A stretch of DNA of 64,000 nucleotides, taken from the NCBI RefSeq assembly GCF_001905665.1, contig NZ_LIVX01000007.1, positions 1 through 64,000 on the forward strand. The letters are read 5' to 3'. Position 1 is the first letter of the stretch. Every line of letters begins with the position of its first letter. Both the position numbers and the translations under genes were made by a program. Positions 53,378-61,745 of the stretch are shown here, in pieces. The stretch is from Streptomyces sp. CB02261. GTDB lineage: Bacteria; Actinomycetota; Actinomycetes; Streptomycetales; Streptomycetaceae. The notes below the pieces were generated by a model that worked only from the letters and a program-made list of their open reading frames with translations, was not told where the DNA came from and did not search any database.

Positions 53378-53860
53378 GTGACCGAGCAGCAGCAGGTGTC
53401 GGACGACGGGGTCATGACCAGGATCGGGCAGGCCATGATGCTGCTCCACGGCGGCGACCGCGAGGAGGCCCGCAATCGCTTCGGGCTGCTTTGGCAGCAG
53501 ATCGGCCCCGACGGGGATCCCCTGCACCGCTGCACCCTCGCGCACTACATGGCGGACGCCCAGGACGACCCGGACACCGAGCTGGCCTGGGACCTCCGGG
53601 CCCTGAGCGCCGCCGAGGGCCTCGCGGGGGAGCGGGTGGCCGCGCACGGCTCGGCCGTGGCGCTCCGGGCGCTGTACCCCTCGCTCCACCTCAACCTGGC
53701 CGCCGACTACGTCAAGCTCCAGCAGTTCGACGCCGCCCGCGTCCATCTGGACCGGGCGCGAGCGGCGTCGGACCACCTGGACGACGACGGCTACGGGAAC
53801 GGGGTGCGGGCCGCCATCGAGCGCCTGGAGCTACGACTCCGCGCGGAGCGAGGGGTGTGA
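53378..53860 (+). CDS. tetratricopeptide repeat-like protein
   Basis: The 160-residue helical protein has IGQAMMLLHGGDREEARNRF and LNLAADYVKLQQFDAARVHL, which fit TPR-type helix pairs. The sequence lacks catalytic motifs. GTG53378 is preceded by GGAGGTC. Likely a protein-interaction module; partners are unknown. It is convergent with the lipoprotein gene at 53907. Confidence 0.72.
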   Translation: MTEQQQVSDDGVMTRIGQAMMLLHGGDREEARNRFGLLWQQIGPDGDPLHRCTLAHYMADAQDDPDTELAWDLRALSAAEGLAGERVAAHGSAVALRALYPSLHLNLAADYVKLQQFDAARVHLDRARAASDHLDDDGYGNGVRAAIERLELRLRAERGV

Positions 53861-53863
53861 CCT

Positions 53864-53900
53864 CGGGGGCGACCCGGTCGGCGGGGCGGGGCCGCCCCCG
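53864..53900. terminator. candidate terminator between the TPR and lipoprotein genes
   Basis: CGGGGGCG (53864-53871) and CGCCCCCG (53893-53900) are inverted with a 21-nt loop between convergent stops at 53860 and 53907. Weak because of the loop. Confidence 0.4.
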
Positions 53901-53906
53901 GGCGGT

Positions 53907-54413
53907 TCAGCGGCCGAACGTGCCGTGGCAGATCCTGGACGGGTCGCTGCCCGAGGCCCAGCCCCCGTACCGCTCGCCCAGCGCGCAGACGTCCGCCCGG
54001 GACACCGGCGCGTCCTTCGGCAGTCCGATCGGTGTCGGCAGGTCGGGGAGCGCCGGCCGGGTCGTGGGGTGCGGGTGCTCCCGCTCGCGGGCACGCGGGT
54101 GGGGCACTGCCTCGGGCTGCCGCGTCCCTGTCCTCGGCGCGGGCGCCGCCGCCCTCCGGTGGGCCTCCGGGGTGGGGGCCGTGCGGGGCGCGGCGGACGG
54201 TGGACGAGGGGGCAGCGCCGCTTCGAGGGCCTCCAGGGCCGGCCCCTGGAGGATCTGCGGGGCCACCTCCTGGGCGGGACGTAAGGTCTCCGCGGCGGGA
54301 GCGGGAGCGGGCGCCGTCGGCGAGGCGTCCACCGACACGCAGCCCGCGAGGGCGGCGACGGCCGCTCCGGCCAGGATCTTCGCTGTGGTTCGGGTTCCAT
54401 GCACCCGCGCCAC
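53907..54413 (-). CDS. Pro/Ala-rich lipoprotein
   Basis: The 168-residue putative lipoprotein has ILAGAAVAALAGC as signal and lipobox, a long Pro/Ala/His low-complexity middle, and a short C-terminal motif VCALGERYGGWASGSDPSRI plus CHGTFGR with two cysteines likely bridged. The terminal motif looks conserved in streptomycete lipoproteins, function unknown. GTG54413 is chosen; GTG54404 is also possible. Confidence 0.6.
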   Translation of the reverse strand: MARVHGTRTTAKILAGAAVAALAGCVSVDASPTAPAPAPAAETLRPAQEVAPQILQGPALEALEAALPPRPPSAAPRTAPTPEAHRRAAAPAPRTGTRQPEAVPHPRAREREHPHPTTRPALPDLPTPIGLPKDAPVSRADVCALGERYGGWASGSDPSRICHGTFGR

Positions 54414-54499
54414 TCTGCTGGCCCCCGGTGATCTTCGCGCCCCTACCGGCGGGGAATGCCCCGCACGGGTGAGCCGCCACGGGACCGGACTTGACCCGC

Positions 54500-55027
54500 T
54501 CAGTCGCCGGTCGCGCCGTCGATCCGCTCCCGGATGAGGTCCGCGTGGCCGTTGTGGCGGGCGTACTCCTCGATCATGTGGAGGTAGATCCAGCGGAGGT
54601 TGAAGGTCCGTCCGCTGCGGTGCTCGCCCGCGCCCAGCTCGTCGAGGCCGCGGCCCGCCGCCACCTCGCGCGCGTGGGCGATCTCGGCCTGCCAGGTGGC
54701 GTACGCCTCCTCGTAGGTGTCGTCCTCGGTGGTGTGGATGTCCCGGTCGCGGTCCTCGTCCGTCGAGTAGATCCAACGGGTCTCCTCGCCGGCGAGGACG
54801 CGGCGGAACCAGCCGCGCTCGACCTCGGCCATGTGGCGGACGAGTCCCAGCAGGTTGAGGTCGGAGGGAGCGGCGGAGAGGGTGCGCAGCTGGGCGTCGT
54901 CGAGCCCCTCGCACTTCCTCGCGAGGGTCGCGCGATGGAAGTCGAGCCACTGCTCCAGCGCCTCACGCTCGCCCGAGGTGGTGGACGGGTCGACGCGGGG
55001 GACGGTTGCGGTGCGTTCGGTGGTCAT
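54500..55027 (-). CDS. DinB/DUF664 family protein (mycothiol-dependent type)
   Basis: The 175-residue four-helix-bundle protein has NLLGLVRHMAEVERGWFRRV and LRWIYLHMIEEYARHNGHAD with spaced His residues for a metal site. DinB_2/DUF664 members are thiol S-transferases using mycothiol or bacillithiol. ATG55027 is preferred over an ATG 9 nt upstream. It follows the TetR gene on the same strand but 45 nt away. Confidence 0.85.
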   Translation of the reverse strand: MTTERTATVPRVDPSTTSGEREALEQWLDFHRATLARKCEGLDDAQLRTLSAAPSDLNLLGLVRHMAEVERGWFRRVLAGEETRWIYSTDEDRDRDIHTTEDDTYEEAYATWQAEIAHAREVAAGRGLDELGAGEHRSGRTFNLRWIYLHMIEEYARHNGHADLIRERIDGATGD

Positions 55028-55071
55028 GCGCGGCATCGTCCCCCATGGCCGACGGCGCCGCCAACGCTTTC

Positions 55072-55809
55072 TCAGCCCCGGGCGGGTCGGTCGCCGAGCA
55101 TGCCCCGCAGCAACTCGGCGATGCCGGTGCGCAGTTCCGCGCGGCCGGGAACGGTGGAATGGAAGGAACCGACGGCGCAGGAGAACATCAGTCCCTCGGC
55201 CCAGGCGATGAGGGAGAGCGCGTGCCGCTCGGGTTCCGTCGAGCCGGCCGCCGCGGCCATCGCGACCAGGGGACCGCGGAACACGGATCCCGCGGCGTCG
55301 AAGAAGACGCGGAGCTCGGGGCGGCGCGTGGCTTCGAGGGCCAGTTCGTAGCGGGAGACGAGCAGGGCGCGGTGGTCGGTGAGGTAGCGGTGCAGGGCGA
55401 GGGAGAGGGCGTCCACGAGGACGTGGGGGTCGACGCGGGCGTCACCGCCGCCGCCGGCCCCGGGCAGCTCGTCGGGGGTCAGGACCCGGGCCTCCAGCTG
55501 CACCTGGCGTCGGACGGCCGTCTCCAGGAGGGCCTGCCGGGTGCGGGCGTGGTTGGACGTCGAGCCCTGCGGCAGCCCCGCCCGTTCGTCCACCGCGCGA
55601 TGCGTCAGGCCGCGCATGCCGCGCTCGACGAGGAGGTCGAGGGCGGCGTCCCCGATCCGCTCGGCACGGGAGACGGCCGGGGCGTCCGGGGCGGCAGTCG
55701 CGGCACGGCCGCCCGCCTCGGTGCCGGCGCCGGACGTGTCGTGGGTGCCCGCCTCGGTGCGGGCCTCTTCGGTGCCGTCGGACGCGGGGGAGGCGGCGGA
55801 GGTGCTCAT
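55072..55809 (-). CDS. TetR family transcriptional regulator
   Basis: The 245-residue regulator has a 48-residue Ala/Gly/Thr-rich extension and a TetR HTH (RIGDAALDLLVERGMRGLTH, RAVDERAGLPQGSTSNH), then a helical ligand domain. It is divergent from an FAD monooxygenase, with two perfect operators in the 92-nt gap, so it almost certainly represses itself and the monooxygenase. Confidence 0.9.
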   Translation of the reverse strand: MSTSAASPASDGTEEARTEAGTHDTSGAGTEAGGRAATAAPDAPAVSRAERIGDAALDLLVERGMRGLTHRAVDERAGLPQGSTSNHARTRQALLETAVRRQVQLEARVLTPDELPGAGGGGDARVDPHVLVDALSLALHRYLTDHRALLVSRYELALEATRRPELRVFFDAAGSVFRGPLVAMAAAAGSTEPERHALSLIAWAEGLMFSCAVGSFHSTVPGRAELRTGIAELLRGMLGDRPARG

Positions 55810-55832
55810 GGAGACAACCTACTACCCGGTCG

Positions 55833-55880
55833 ACTACATCTGTAGTACGGTCACGAAGCCGGATGCACTACACCTGTAGT
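55833..55880. promoter_or_regulatory. two TetR operators ACTACA-N2-TGTAGT
   Basis: Perfect palindromes at 55833-55846 (spacer TC) and 55867-55880 (spacer CC) lie between the divergent tetR and monooxygenase genes, 34 bp centre to centre. TACGGT (55846-55851) between them may be a -10 for the monooxygenase. The gap is 92 nt. Confidence 0.85.
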
Positions 55881-55901
55881 CTCCCGATCCGAGGAGTCCC
55901 C

Positions 55902-57092
55902 ATGGAACAGCGCCGCGCCATCGTCGTCGGAGCGGGCATCGGCGGACTCACCGCCGCCGTCGCCCTCCACCGCGACGGCTGGCAGGTCACCGTCCTGGAA
56001 CGCGCCGCCGACCTCGCCCCCGTCGGCGCCGGCATCGGCCTCGCCCCCAACGCCCAGCGCGCCCTGGACGTCATCGGCCTCGGCGACCGCGTCCGCGACC
56101 TCGCCGCCTGGCAGGGCGACGGCGGCATGCGCACCCCCGACGGCCGCTGGCTCGCCCGCACGAACGCCACGGCGGCCGCAGCGCGCTTCGGCGGACCGCT
56201 CGTCCTCCTCCACCGCGCCACCCTCGTCGAGATCCTCGCCTCGGCCCTCCCCGACGGAACCGTCCGCACCGCGGCGGCGGCCGCGCTCGTCGACCCCGGC
56301 GACGACCACCGCCCCGCCCGCCTCGCCACGCCCCAGGGCGAGGCGGAGGCCGAACTCGTCGTCGGCGCCGACGGCATCCGCTCCGTGACGCGCCACGCCC
56401 TCTTCCCCGGGCACCAGGGCACCCGCTACTCCGGCTGCACCACCTGGCGGGTCGTCGTCCCCGCCCCCGCCCGGCCCTTCGCCCCGCACGAGACCTGGGG
56501 AGCAGGGCGCCTCTGGGGCACCCAGCCCCTCAAGGACGGCCGGATCTACGCGTACGCCATGGCCACCGCCCCCGCCGGCGGCCGCGCCCCCGACGACGAG
56601 AAGGCCGAACTCCTGCGCCTCTTCGGCGACTGGCACCACCCCGTCCCCGAGATCCTCGCCGCCGTCGACCCCGCCCAGGTCCTGCGCCACGACGTCCACC
56701 ACCTGCCCGACCCGCTCCCCGCCTTCCACCGCGGCCGGGTCGCCCTCCTCGGCGACGCCGCGCACGCGATGATGCCGAGCCTCGGCCAGGGCGGGAACCA
56801 GGCGATCGAGGACGCCGTCGTCCTCGCCCATCACGCCCGCTCCGCAGCCGACTTCGTCCCCGGCCCCGCCCTCGCCGCCTACACCGCCGACCGCCTGCCG
56901 CGCACCACCGCCATCGTCCGCAAGGCCGCCCGCACCGGAGCGGTCACGATGCTCTCCGCCCGCCCCGCCGTCGCCCTGCGCTCCGCGCTCGTCGGCGCCG
57001 TCTCCCGCCTCGGGCCCGGACTCGTCCTGCGCGGCTTCGACGGCATCGCCGACTGGCACCCGCCGGTCGCCCCCGCCCCCCGCGTAAGCTGA
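55902..57092 (+). CDS. FAD-dependent monooxygenase
   Basis: The 396-residue flavoprotein hydroxylase has a dinucleotide-binding VVGAGIGGLTAAVALHRDGW, middle ELVVGADGIRSVTRHAL and FAD ribityl motif LGDAAHAMMPSLGQGGNQAI. It resembles 6-hydroxynicotinate/salicylate-type hydroxylases acting on aromatics. ATG55902 follows GAGGAG. The divergent TetR with two operators suggests induction by an aromatic or antibiotic substrate; resistance or catabolism cannot be told apart. Confidence 0.92.
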   Translation: MEQRRAIVVGAGIGGLTAAVALHRDGWQVTVLERAADLAPVGAGIGLAPNAQRALDVIGLGDRVRDLAAWQGDGGMRTPDGRWLARTNATAAAARFGGPLVLLHRATLVEILASALPDGTVRTAAAAALVDPGDDHRPARLATPQGEAEAELVVGADGIRSVTRHALFPGHQGTRYSGCTTWRVVVPAPARPFAPHETWGAGRLWGTQPLKDGRIYAYAMATAPAGGRAPDDEKAELLRLFGDWHHPVPEILAAVDPAQVLRHDVHHLPDPLPAFHRGRVALLGDAAHAMMPSLGQGGNQAIEDAVVLAHHARSAADFVPGPALAAYTADRLPRTTAIVRKAARTGAVTMLSARPAVALRSALVGAVSRLGPGLVLRGFDGIADWHPPVAPAPRVS

Positions 57093-57145
57093 CCGGCGCG
57101 AACGACCCGCGCGAGCGGGCCGGTGGACACGACAAGGGAGACCCC

Positions 57146-58051
57146 GTGAAGGTTGGCTGCATCGGACTCGGCGACATCGCGCAGAAGGCGTACCTCCCGG
57201 TCCTCGCCACCCTCCCCGGCGTCGAACTCCACCTCCAGACCCGCACCGCCGCCACCCTGGACCGGGTCGCCGGCAGCCTCCACCTGCCGGCCGCCCAGCG
57301 CCACCGCGACCTGGACTCGCTGCTCGCCGCGGGACTCGACGCGGCCTTCGTCCACGCGCCGACCGCCGTCCACGCCGAGATCGTCGGCCGCCTCCTCGAA
57401 GCGGGCGTCCCCACGTACGTCGACAAGCCCCTCGCGTACGAGTACGCCGACTCCGAGCAGCTCGTGGAACTCGCCGAGAAGCGCTCGGTCTCCCTCGCCG
57501 TCGGCTTCAACCGGCGCCTCGCGCCCTCCTACGCCCAGTGCGTCGAGCACCCGCGCGAGCTGATCCTCCTGCAGAAGAACCGGGTGGGCCTGCCCGAGGA
57601 CCCCCGCACGCTCGTCCTCGACGACTTCATCCACGTCGTCGACACCCTGCGGTTCCTGCTCCCCGGCGAGGTGGAGCACGTCGACGTGCGCGCCCGGATC
57701 CGCGACGGGCTCATGCACCACGTCGTGCTCCAGCTCTCCGGCGACGGCTTCACCGCCATCGGCATGATGAACCGGATGAACGGCTCCACCGAGGAGGTCC
57801 TGGAGGTCTCGGGACAGGACACCAAGCGCCAGGTCCTCAACCTGTCCGACGTCGTCGACCACAAGGGCCAGCCGACCCTGCGCCGGCGCGGCGACTGGGT
57901 GCCGGTGGCCCGCCAGCGCGGCATCGAGCAGGCCGTCCTCTCCTTCCTCGACGCCGTGCGCGACGGGCGGCTCCTCAGCGCGCGGGACGCCCTGGTCACC
58001 CACGAACTGTGCGAGCGCGTCGTGCGCGAGGCCCTGACGCAGGCCTCCTGA
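57146..58051 (+). CDS. Gfo/Idh/MocA family oxidoreductase
   Basis: The 301-residue NAD(P)-dependent oxidoreductase has VGCIGLGDIAQKAYLPVLAT (Rossmann start), YVDKPLAYEYADSEQLVELA with the usual EKP-type Lys, and a C-terminal alpha/beta domain. GTG57146 follows AAGGGAG. It follows the monooxygenase by 53 nt and may be cotranscribed. The 3' end overlaps the convergent lnt gene by 56 nt. Confidence 0.88.
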   Translation: MKVGCIGLGDIAQKAYLPVLATLPGVELHLQTRTAATLDRVAGSLHLPAAQRHRDLDSLLAAGLDAAFVHAPTAVHAEIVGRLLEAGVPTYVDKPLAYEYADSEQLVELAEKRSVSLAVGFNRRLAPSYAQCVEHPRELILLQKNRVGLPEDPRTLVLDDFIHVVDTLRFLLPGEVEHVDVRARIRDGLMHHVVLQLSGDGFTAIGMMNRMNGSTEEVLEVSGQDTKRQVLNLSDVVDHKGQPTLRRRGDWVPVARQRGIEQAVLSFLDAVRDGRLLSARDALVTHELCERVVREALTQAS

Positions 58052-59576
58052 AGGCCCCGGCGCCCTCGGCCGCGCACACCGCCCCCACCACGGCGAGCGC
58101 CCCGTACAACGGCCAGTCGCCCCAGCGGACACAGCCCGTCGTCGCCACCGAGAGCGGCAGTTCGCGGACGGCGACGGCACTCGCGTCCGTCCCGAGCGCG
58201 GGCCCGATCCGGCGCCCGTCGGGACCGTACGCGGCACTGACGCCGGTGAGCGTCGCGTGGACCACCGGCCGGCCCGTCTCCGCCGCCCGCAACGCGGCCA
58301 GCGAGGCGTGCTGGGCCGGCGCCCAGCTCTCCTGGAACGTGCTGGTCGACGACTGCACGACCAGGAGCCCGGCCCCGTCCCTGACGAGCCGCCGGCTCAT
58401 GTCGGGGAAGGCGGACTCGAAGCAGACCAGCGGCCCGACCCGGGGGCCCTGGCCCCCGCCGGGGCCGGACGGCGTCATCACGACCGGCTCCGTCCCCCGC
58501 CGCCGGTCCTCCTGGGCCGCCTTGCCGAACGAGGTCACCCAGCCCAGGACCGCGCGTGCGGGGACGTACTCGCCGAACGGTACGAGCCGCATCTTGTCGT
58601 AGCGCTCTCCCGTGAGCCCCGTGGGGCCGACCAGGACGGCGCTCTTGAAGATGCCCGGGCGGTCGGCGCGGCGGGCGTCCACGTTCACCAGGAGCGGCGC
58701 GTCGACCGCGCGCGCCAGGGCGGTGAGCCGGGCGGCGAGTTCGGGTCGGCCCGCCGGATCGACGCCCACCCCGCTCTCACCCCAGACGACCAGGTCGAGG
58801 CGCTGCCCCGCGAGCGAGCGGGTCAGCTCCTCGGCGCGGGCCAGCCGCCGCTCGGGCCCGTCCGGACCGCCGAACACCCCGGGCTGTACGAGCGCCACCC
58901 GCACCGTCCCGCTCTCGCCCGGCGTCCCGACACCCCAGGCGGCGGTGCCCGCGACCAGCGCACAGGCCGCGAGCCCCGCGATCCCGACGGCGCGCGGCCC
59001 CGGCACCGCCACGAGCAGGACCACGGCGGTGTTCGCCGCCACCACGAGCAGGCTCACCAGCCAGACCCCGCCGACGGAGGCGAGCCGCAGCGCCGCCGGC
59101 ACCTCCCACTGGCTCGCCCCGAGCAGCCCCCAGGGCCCGCCGAGGCCCTCCCAGGAGCGGACCAGTTCGATCAGCAGCCACCCGGACGGCACCGCGAGCA
59201 GGGCCGCGACGGCCCTCGACGGTGACGGCACACCGCCGAGCAGGGACCGTACGAGCCAGCCCCACGGCAGCCACAGCAGACCGAGCACCGCGGCGAGCGG
59301 CAGGAGGAAGACGTGCAGGCTGGGCAGGAGCCAGTGGTGGACGGCGAGCACGAAGCCGAAACCTCCGAACCAGCCGTCGAGTCCGGCCCTGCGCGCCCCC
59401 GGAGCCGTACGGATCAGCAGCAGCCACGGGACGAGTGCCAGGTACGCCCACCACCACAGGCCGGGGGCGGGGAAGGCGAGCGCGGGCAGCGCGCCACAGC
59501 CGACGGCGACCAGGGAACGAACGCCCCCGCGTCGCCGGACCGGCCCCCGGATCGAGCCGGACACCGCACTCCGCAT
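57996..59576 (-). CDS. lnt: apolipoprotein N-acyltransferase
   Basis: The 526-residue membrane protein has about six N-terminal helices (LVAVGCGALPALAFPAPGLW; LGLLWLPWGWLVRSLL) and a nitrilase domain with catalytic E267 (VVWGESGVG), K328 (RYDKMRLVPFGEYVP) and C385 (PLVCFESAFP). It N-acylates lipoprotein N-termini in the membrane. S. coelicolor has two such genes; the setting recalls SCO1336 (Lnt2). Its C-terminal tail is Arg-rich and overlaps the Gfo gene antisense. Confidence 0.93.
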   Translation of the reverse strand: MRSAVSGSIRGPVRRRGGVRSLVAVGCGALPALAFPAPGLWWWAYLALVPWLLLIRTAPGARRAGLDGWFGGFGFVLAVHHWLLPSLHVFLLPLAAVLGLLWLPWGWLVRSLLGGVPSPSRAVAALLAVPSGWLLIELVRSWEGLGGPWGLLGASQWEVPAALRLASVGGVWLVSLLVVAANTAVVLLVAVPGPRAVGIAGLAACALVAGTAAWGVGTPGESGTVRVALVQPGVFGGPDGPERRLARAEELTRSLAGQRLDLVVWGESGVGVDPAGRPELAARLTALARAVDAPLLVNVDARRADRPGIFKSAVLVGPTGLTGERYDKMRLVPFGEYVPARAVLGWVTSFGKAAQEDRRRGTEPVVMTPSGPGGGQGPRVGPLVCFESAFPDMSRRLVRDGAGLLVVQSSTSTFQESWAPAQHASLAALRAAETGRPVVHATLTGVSAAYGPDGRRIGPALGTDASAVAVRELPLSVATTGCVRWGDWPLYGALAVVGAVCAAEGAGAFRRPASGPRARRARTVRG

Positions 59577-59657
59577 GGCAGGCCTCCCGCCCTCGCCTTC
59601 AGTGTCGGCCGTGACGGAGCCGGGCGCGGCCCGACGGGCCGCACGGCGTCCGGCGGA

Positions 59658-60104
59658 TCACTGGTGCCGGCGCCAGCGTTCGTCGACGACGACCGAGCGC
59701 AGCCGCCAGCCGTCGGCGGTTCGCAGGGCCTGGAAGGCGTAGCGTCCCCCGCAGACGAAGTCCTCGCCGGAGGCGAACCGCATCGGGTTGACGTAGTCGG
59801 CGCGGACGTCCGCCGCGTCACCCGCTTCGGGATATCCGTGCGCCTCCCGGAAGACGACCCGCCGGTTCACGATGAGGTGCTGGCGTACGGGGAAGAGCGT
59901 CATCGTCTCGGCGAGCCAGTCGGCCACCTCGGCGGCGGGGCCCTCCATCCCGCCCGCCCCCCGGTAGTCGGCGCGGCCGTCCGGGGCGAACAGTTCCCGG
60001 TAGGCGGTCCAGTCGGCGTCGTCCACGGCCGCCGCGTACCCGGTGATCAGGTCGTCGAGGGCGATTCGGTCCATCACGGTCGCGAGGTCCACGCGCTGCG
60101 TCAT
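59658..60104 (-). CDS. SnoaL-like/NTF2 family protein
   Basis: The 148-residue protein has DRIALDDLITGYAAAVDDAD plus WTAYRELFAPDGRADYRGAG and a C-terminal GGRYAFQALRTADGWRLRS. The NTF2-like cone fold binds small aromatic or polyketide substrates, and members act as cyclases or dehydratases. It has no linked biosynthetic genes. ATG60104 is taken as start; upstream in-frame codons are absent. Confidence 0.85.
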   Translation of the reverse strand: MTQRVDLATVMDRIALDDLITGYAAAVDDADWTAYRELFAPDGRADYRGAGGMEGPAAEVADWLAETMTLFPVRQHLIVNRRVVFREAHGYPEAGDAADVRADYVNPMRFASGEDFVCGGRYAFQALRTADGWRLRSVVVDERWRRHQ

Positions 60105-60183
60105 CGGCTCAGTGTCGAGCAGTGGGCGCCCGGGGCCAAGAGGCGTGCGCGACCTGTGGCGTCGCCGGGAGGGAGCGGGACGG

Positions 60184-60209
60184 GGCCGGGGGCGCGGCGG
60201 CCCCCGGCC
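60184..60209 (-). terminator. terminator after uppP
   Basis: GGCCGGGGGC (60184-60193) pairs with GCCCCCGGCC (60200-60209), a 10-bp stem just beyond the uppP stop at 60217 on the minus strand. Confidence 0.65.
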
Positions 60210-60216
60210 GGCGCGG

Positions 60217-61089
60217 TCAGCCCGCGGACTCGCCCGCGTGGGGGCTGAGGGTGTCCGTGCCGACCAGGACGAACAGCAGGATGCCGAGCAGGATCCGGTA
60301 GATCACGAACGGCATGAAGCTCTTGGTGGTGATGAACTTCATGAACCAGGCGATCACCGCGTAGCCGACGGCGAAGGCGATGATCGTGGCGAAGATCGTC
60401 GGGCCCCAGGAGACATGGCCCTCGCCGGCGTCCTTGAGTTCGAAGACGCCGGAGGCGAGGACCGCCGGGATCGCGAGGAGGAAGGAGTAGCGGGCGGCGG
60501 CCTCGCGGGTGTAGCCCATGAGCAGGCCGCCGGAGATCGTCGCGCCGGAGCGGGAGACGCCCGGGATCAGGGCCATCGCCTGGCAGAGGCCGAAGATCAG
60601 GCCGTCCTTCACGCCGAGTTCCTTGAGCGTCTTGCGCTCGCGGACCACCCGGTGGCGGCCGCCGGCCTCGTCGCGTGCGGCGAGCCGGTCCGCGATGCCG
60701 AGGACGACGCCCATGACGATCAGCGTGGTGGCGATCAGCCGCAGGTCGCGGAAGGGGCCCTCGATCTGGTCCTTGAACGTGACGCCGAGGACACCGATCG
60801 GGATCGAGCCCACGATCACCAGCCAGCCCATCTGGGCGTCGTGGTCGGAGCGCATCGCCTTGTCGGTGAGGGAGCGGAACCAGGCCGAGACGATCCGCGC
60901 GATGTCCTTGCGGAAGTAGATCAGGACCGCGGTCTCCGTGCCGATCTGGGTGATCGCGGTGAAGGCCGCACCTGGGTCGTGCCAGCCGGCGAACGCCGCC
61001 GTGAGCCGGAGGTGCGCGCTGGAGGAGATGGGAAGGAACTCCGTCAGCCCCTGGACGAGTCCGAGGATGAACGATTCGAACCAACTCAT
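60217..61089 (-). CDS. uppP: undecaprenyl-diphosphate phosphatase UppP (BacA)
   Basis: The 290-residue integral membrane protein has LGLVQGLTEFLPISSSAHLR near the N-terminus and LCQAMALIPGVSRSGATISG later, the two repeats of the BacA/UppP active site with conserved Glu, Ser and Arg. It recycles undecaprenyl diphosphate for peptidoglycan and confers bacitracin tolerance. It is codirectional with the upstream HxlR gene, 81 nt away. Confidence 0.96.
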   Translation of the reverse strand: MSWFESFILGLVQGLTEFLPISSSAHLRLTAAFAGWHDPGAAFTAITQIGTETAVLIYFRKDIARIVSAWFRSLTDKAMRSDHDAQMGWLVIVGSIPIGVLGVTFKDQIEGPFRDLRLIATTLIVMGVVLGIADRLAARDEAGGRHRVVRERKTLKELGVKDGLIFGLCQAMALIPGVSRSGATISGGLLMGYTREAAARYSFLLAIPAVLASGVFELKDAGEGHVSWGPTIFATIIAFAVGYAVIAWFMKFITTKSFMPFVIYRILLGILLFVLVGTDTLSPHAGESAG

Positions 61090-61170
61090 GGGGCTAGGGC
61101 CGTCCCGTTATGTACGTGTGCGGTCAGAAGGTCGTGCGCAGCGTACCGTCCCCAGATGAATCGGCCGTGC

Positions 61171-61641
61171 TCAGGCCTCCTGAGGGTCCGTCGGCCCCGA
61201 GGTCGTCCAGCCCGGGGCCCGTACGTGGGCGGTGAGCGTCTCCCGGTCGGCCTCGCCGCCGCAGTGGGCGCACACGAGCCGGGGGCTGAGGACCTCGCCG
61301 CAGTCGTGCTCCAGGACGACGGGACGCGCGTCGGCGTTGAGGTGGCGGTCGCCCCAGGCCATCAGTGTCACCAGCACCGGCTGGAGTTCCTCGCCGGCGG
61401 CCGTGGCCCGGTACTCGAAGCGTCGGGGGCGCTCGCTGTACGGCACCTTCTCCAGGATCCCGGCCTCGACGAGCCGCTTGAGGCGGGCCGTGAGGATGTC
61501 GCGGGGGGCGCCGGTGTTGCGGGCGATCCGGTCGAAGCGGCACACCCCGAGCGAGACCTCGCGGAGCACGAGGAGCGCGTACTTCTCGCCGACGAGGGTG
61601 AGGGTGTCGGCGATCGAGCAGGGGCGGGGGGCGGCCTTCAT
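61171..61641 (-). CDS. HxlR family transcriptional regulator
   Basis: The 156-residue winged-helix regulator has the HxlR pattern CSIADTLTLVGEKYALLVLR, RNTGAPRDILTARLKRLVEA and YRATAAGEELQPVLVTLMAW. The C-terminal tail has a zinc-ribbon-like EHDCGEV and VCAHCGGEAD. ATG61641 is chosen; upstream in-frame sequence runs over the operator. It is divergent from a thiolase and probably represses it via the site at 61673-61689. Confidence 0.88.
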   Translation of the reverse strand: MKAAPRPCSIADTLTLVGEKYALLVLREVSLGVCRFDRIARNTGAPRDILTARLKRLVEAGILEKVPYSERPRRFEYRATAAGEELQPVLVTLMAWGDRHLNADARPVVLEHDCGEVLSPRLVCAHCGGEADRETLTAHVRAPGWTTSGPTDPQEA

Positions 61642-61672
61642 GGGTCCAGCGTAGGGCAGAATGCGAGGAGAG

Positions 61673-61703
61673 GGTTTGAAATTCCAACCCACTGGGCTAT
61701 GTT
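61673..61703 (+). promoter_or_regulatory. HxlR operator overlapping the thiolase promoter
   Basis: GGTTTGAA-A-TTCCAACC (61673-61689, one mismatch) overlaps TTGAAA (61676-61681), the -35 of a promoter with TATGTT (61698-61703), 16-nt spacing. Binding would block thiolase transcription. Confidence 0.7.
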
Positions 61704-61745
61704 ACCGATGAGTGTCGGTCCACTTCTCCAACTCAGGAGCACGCC

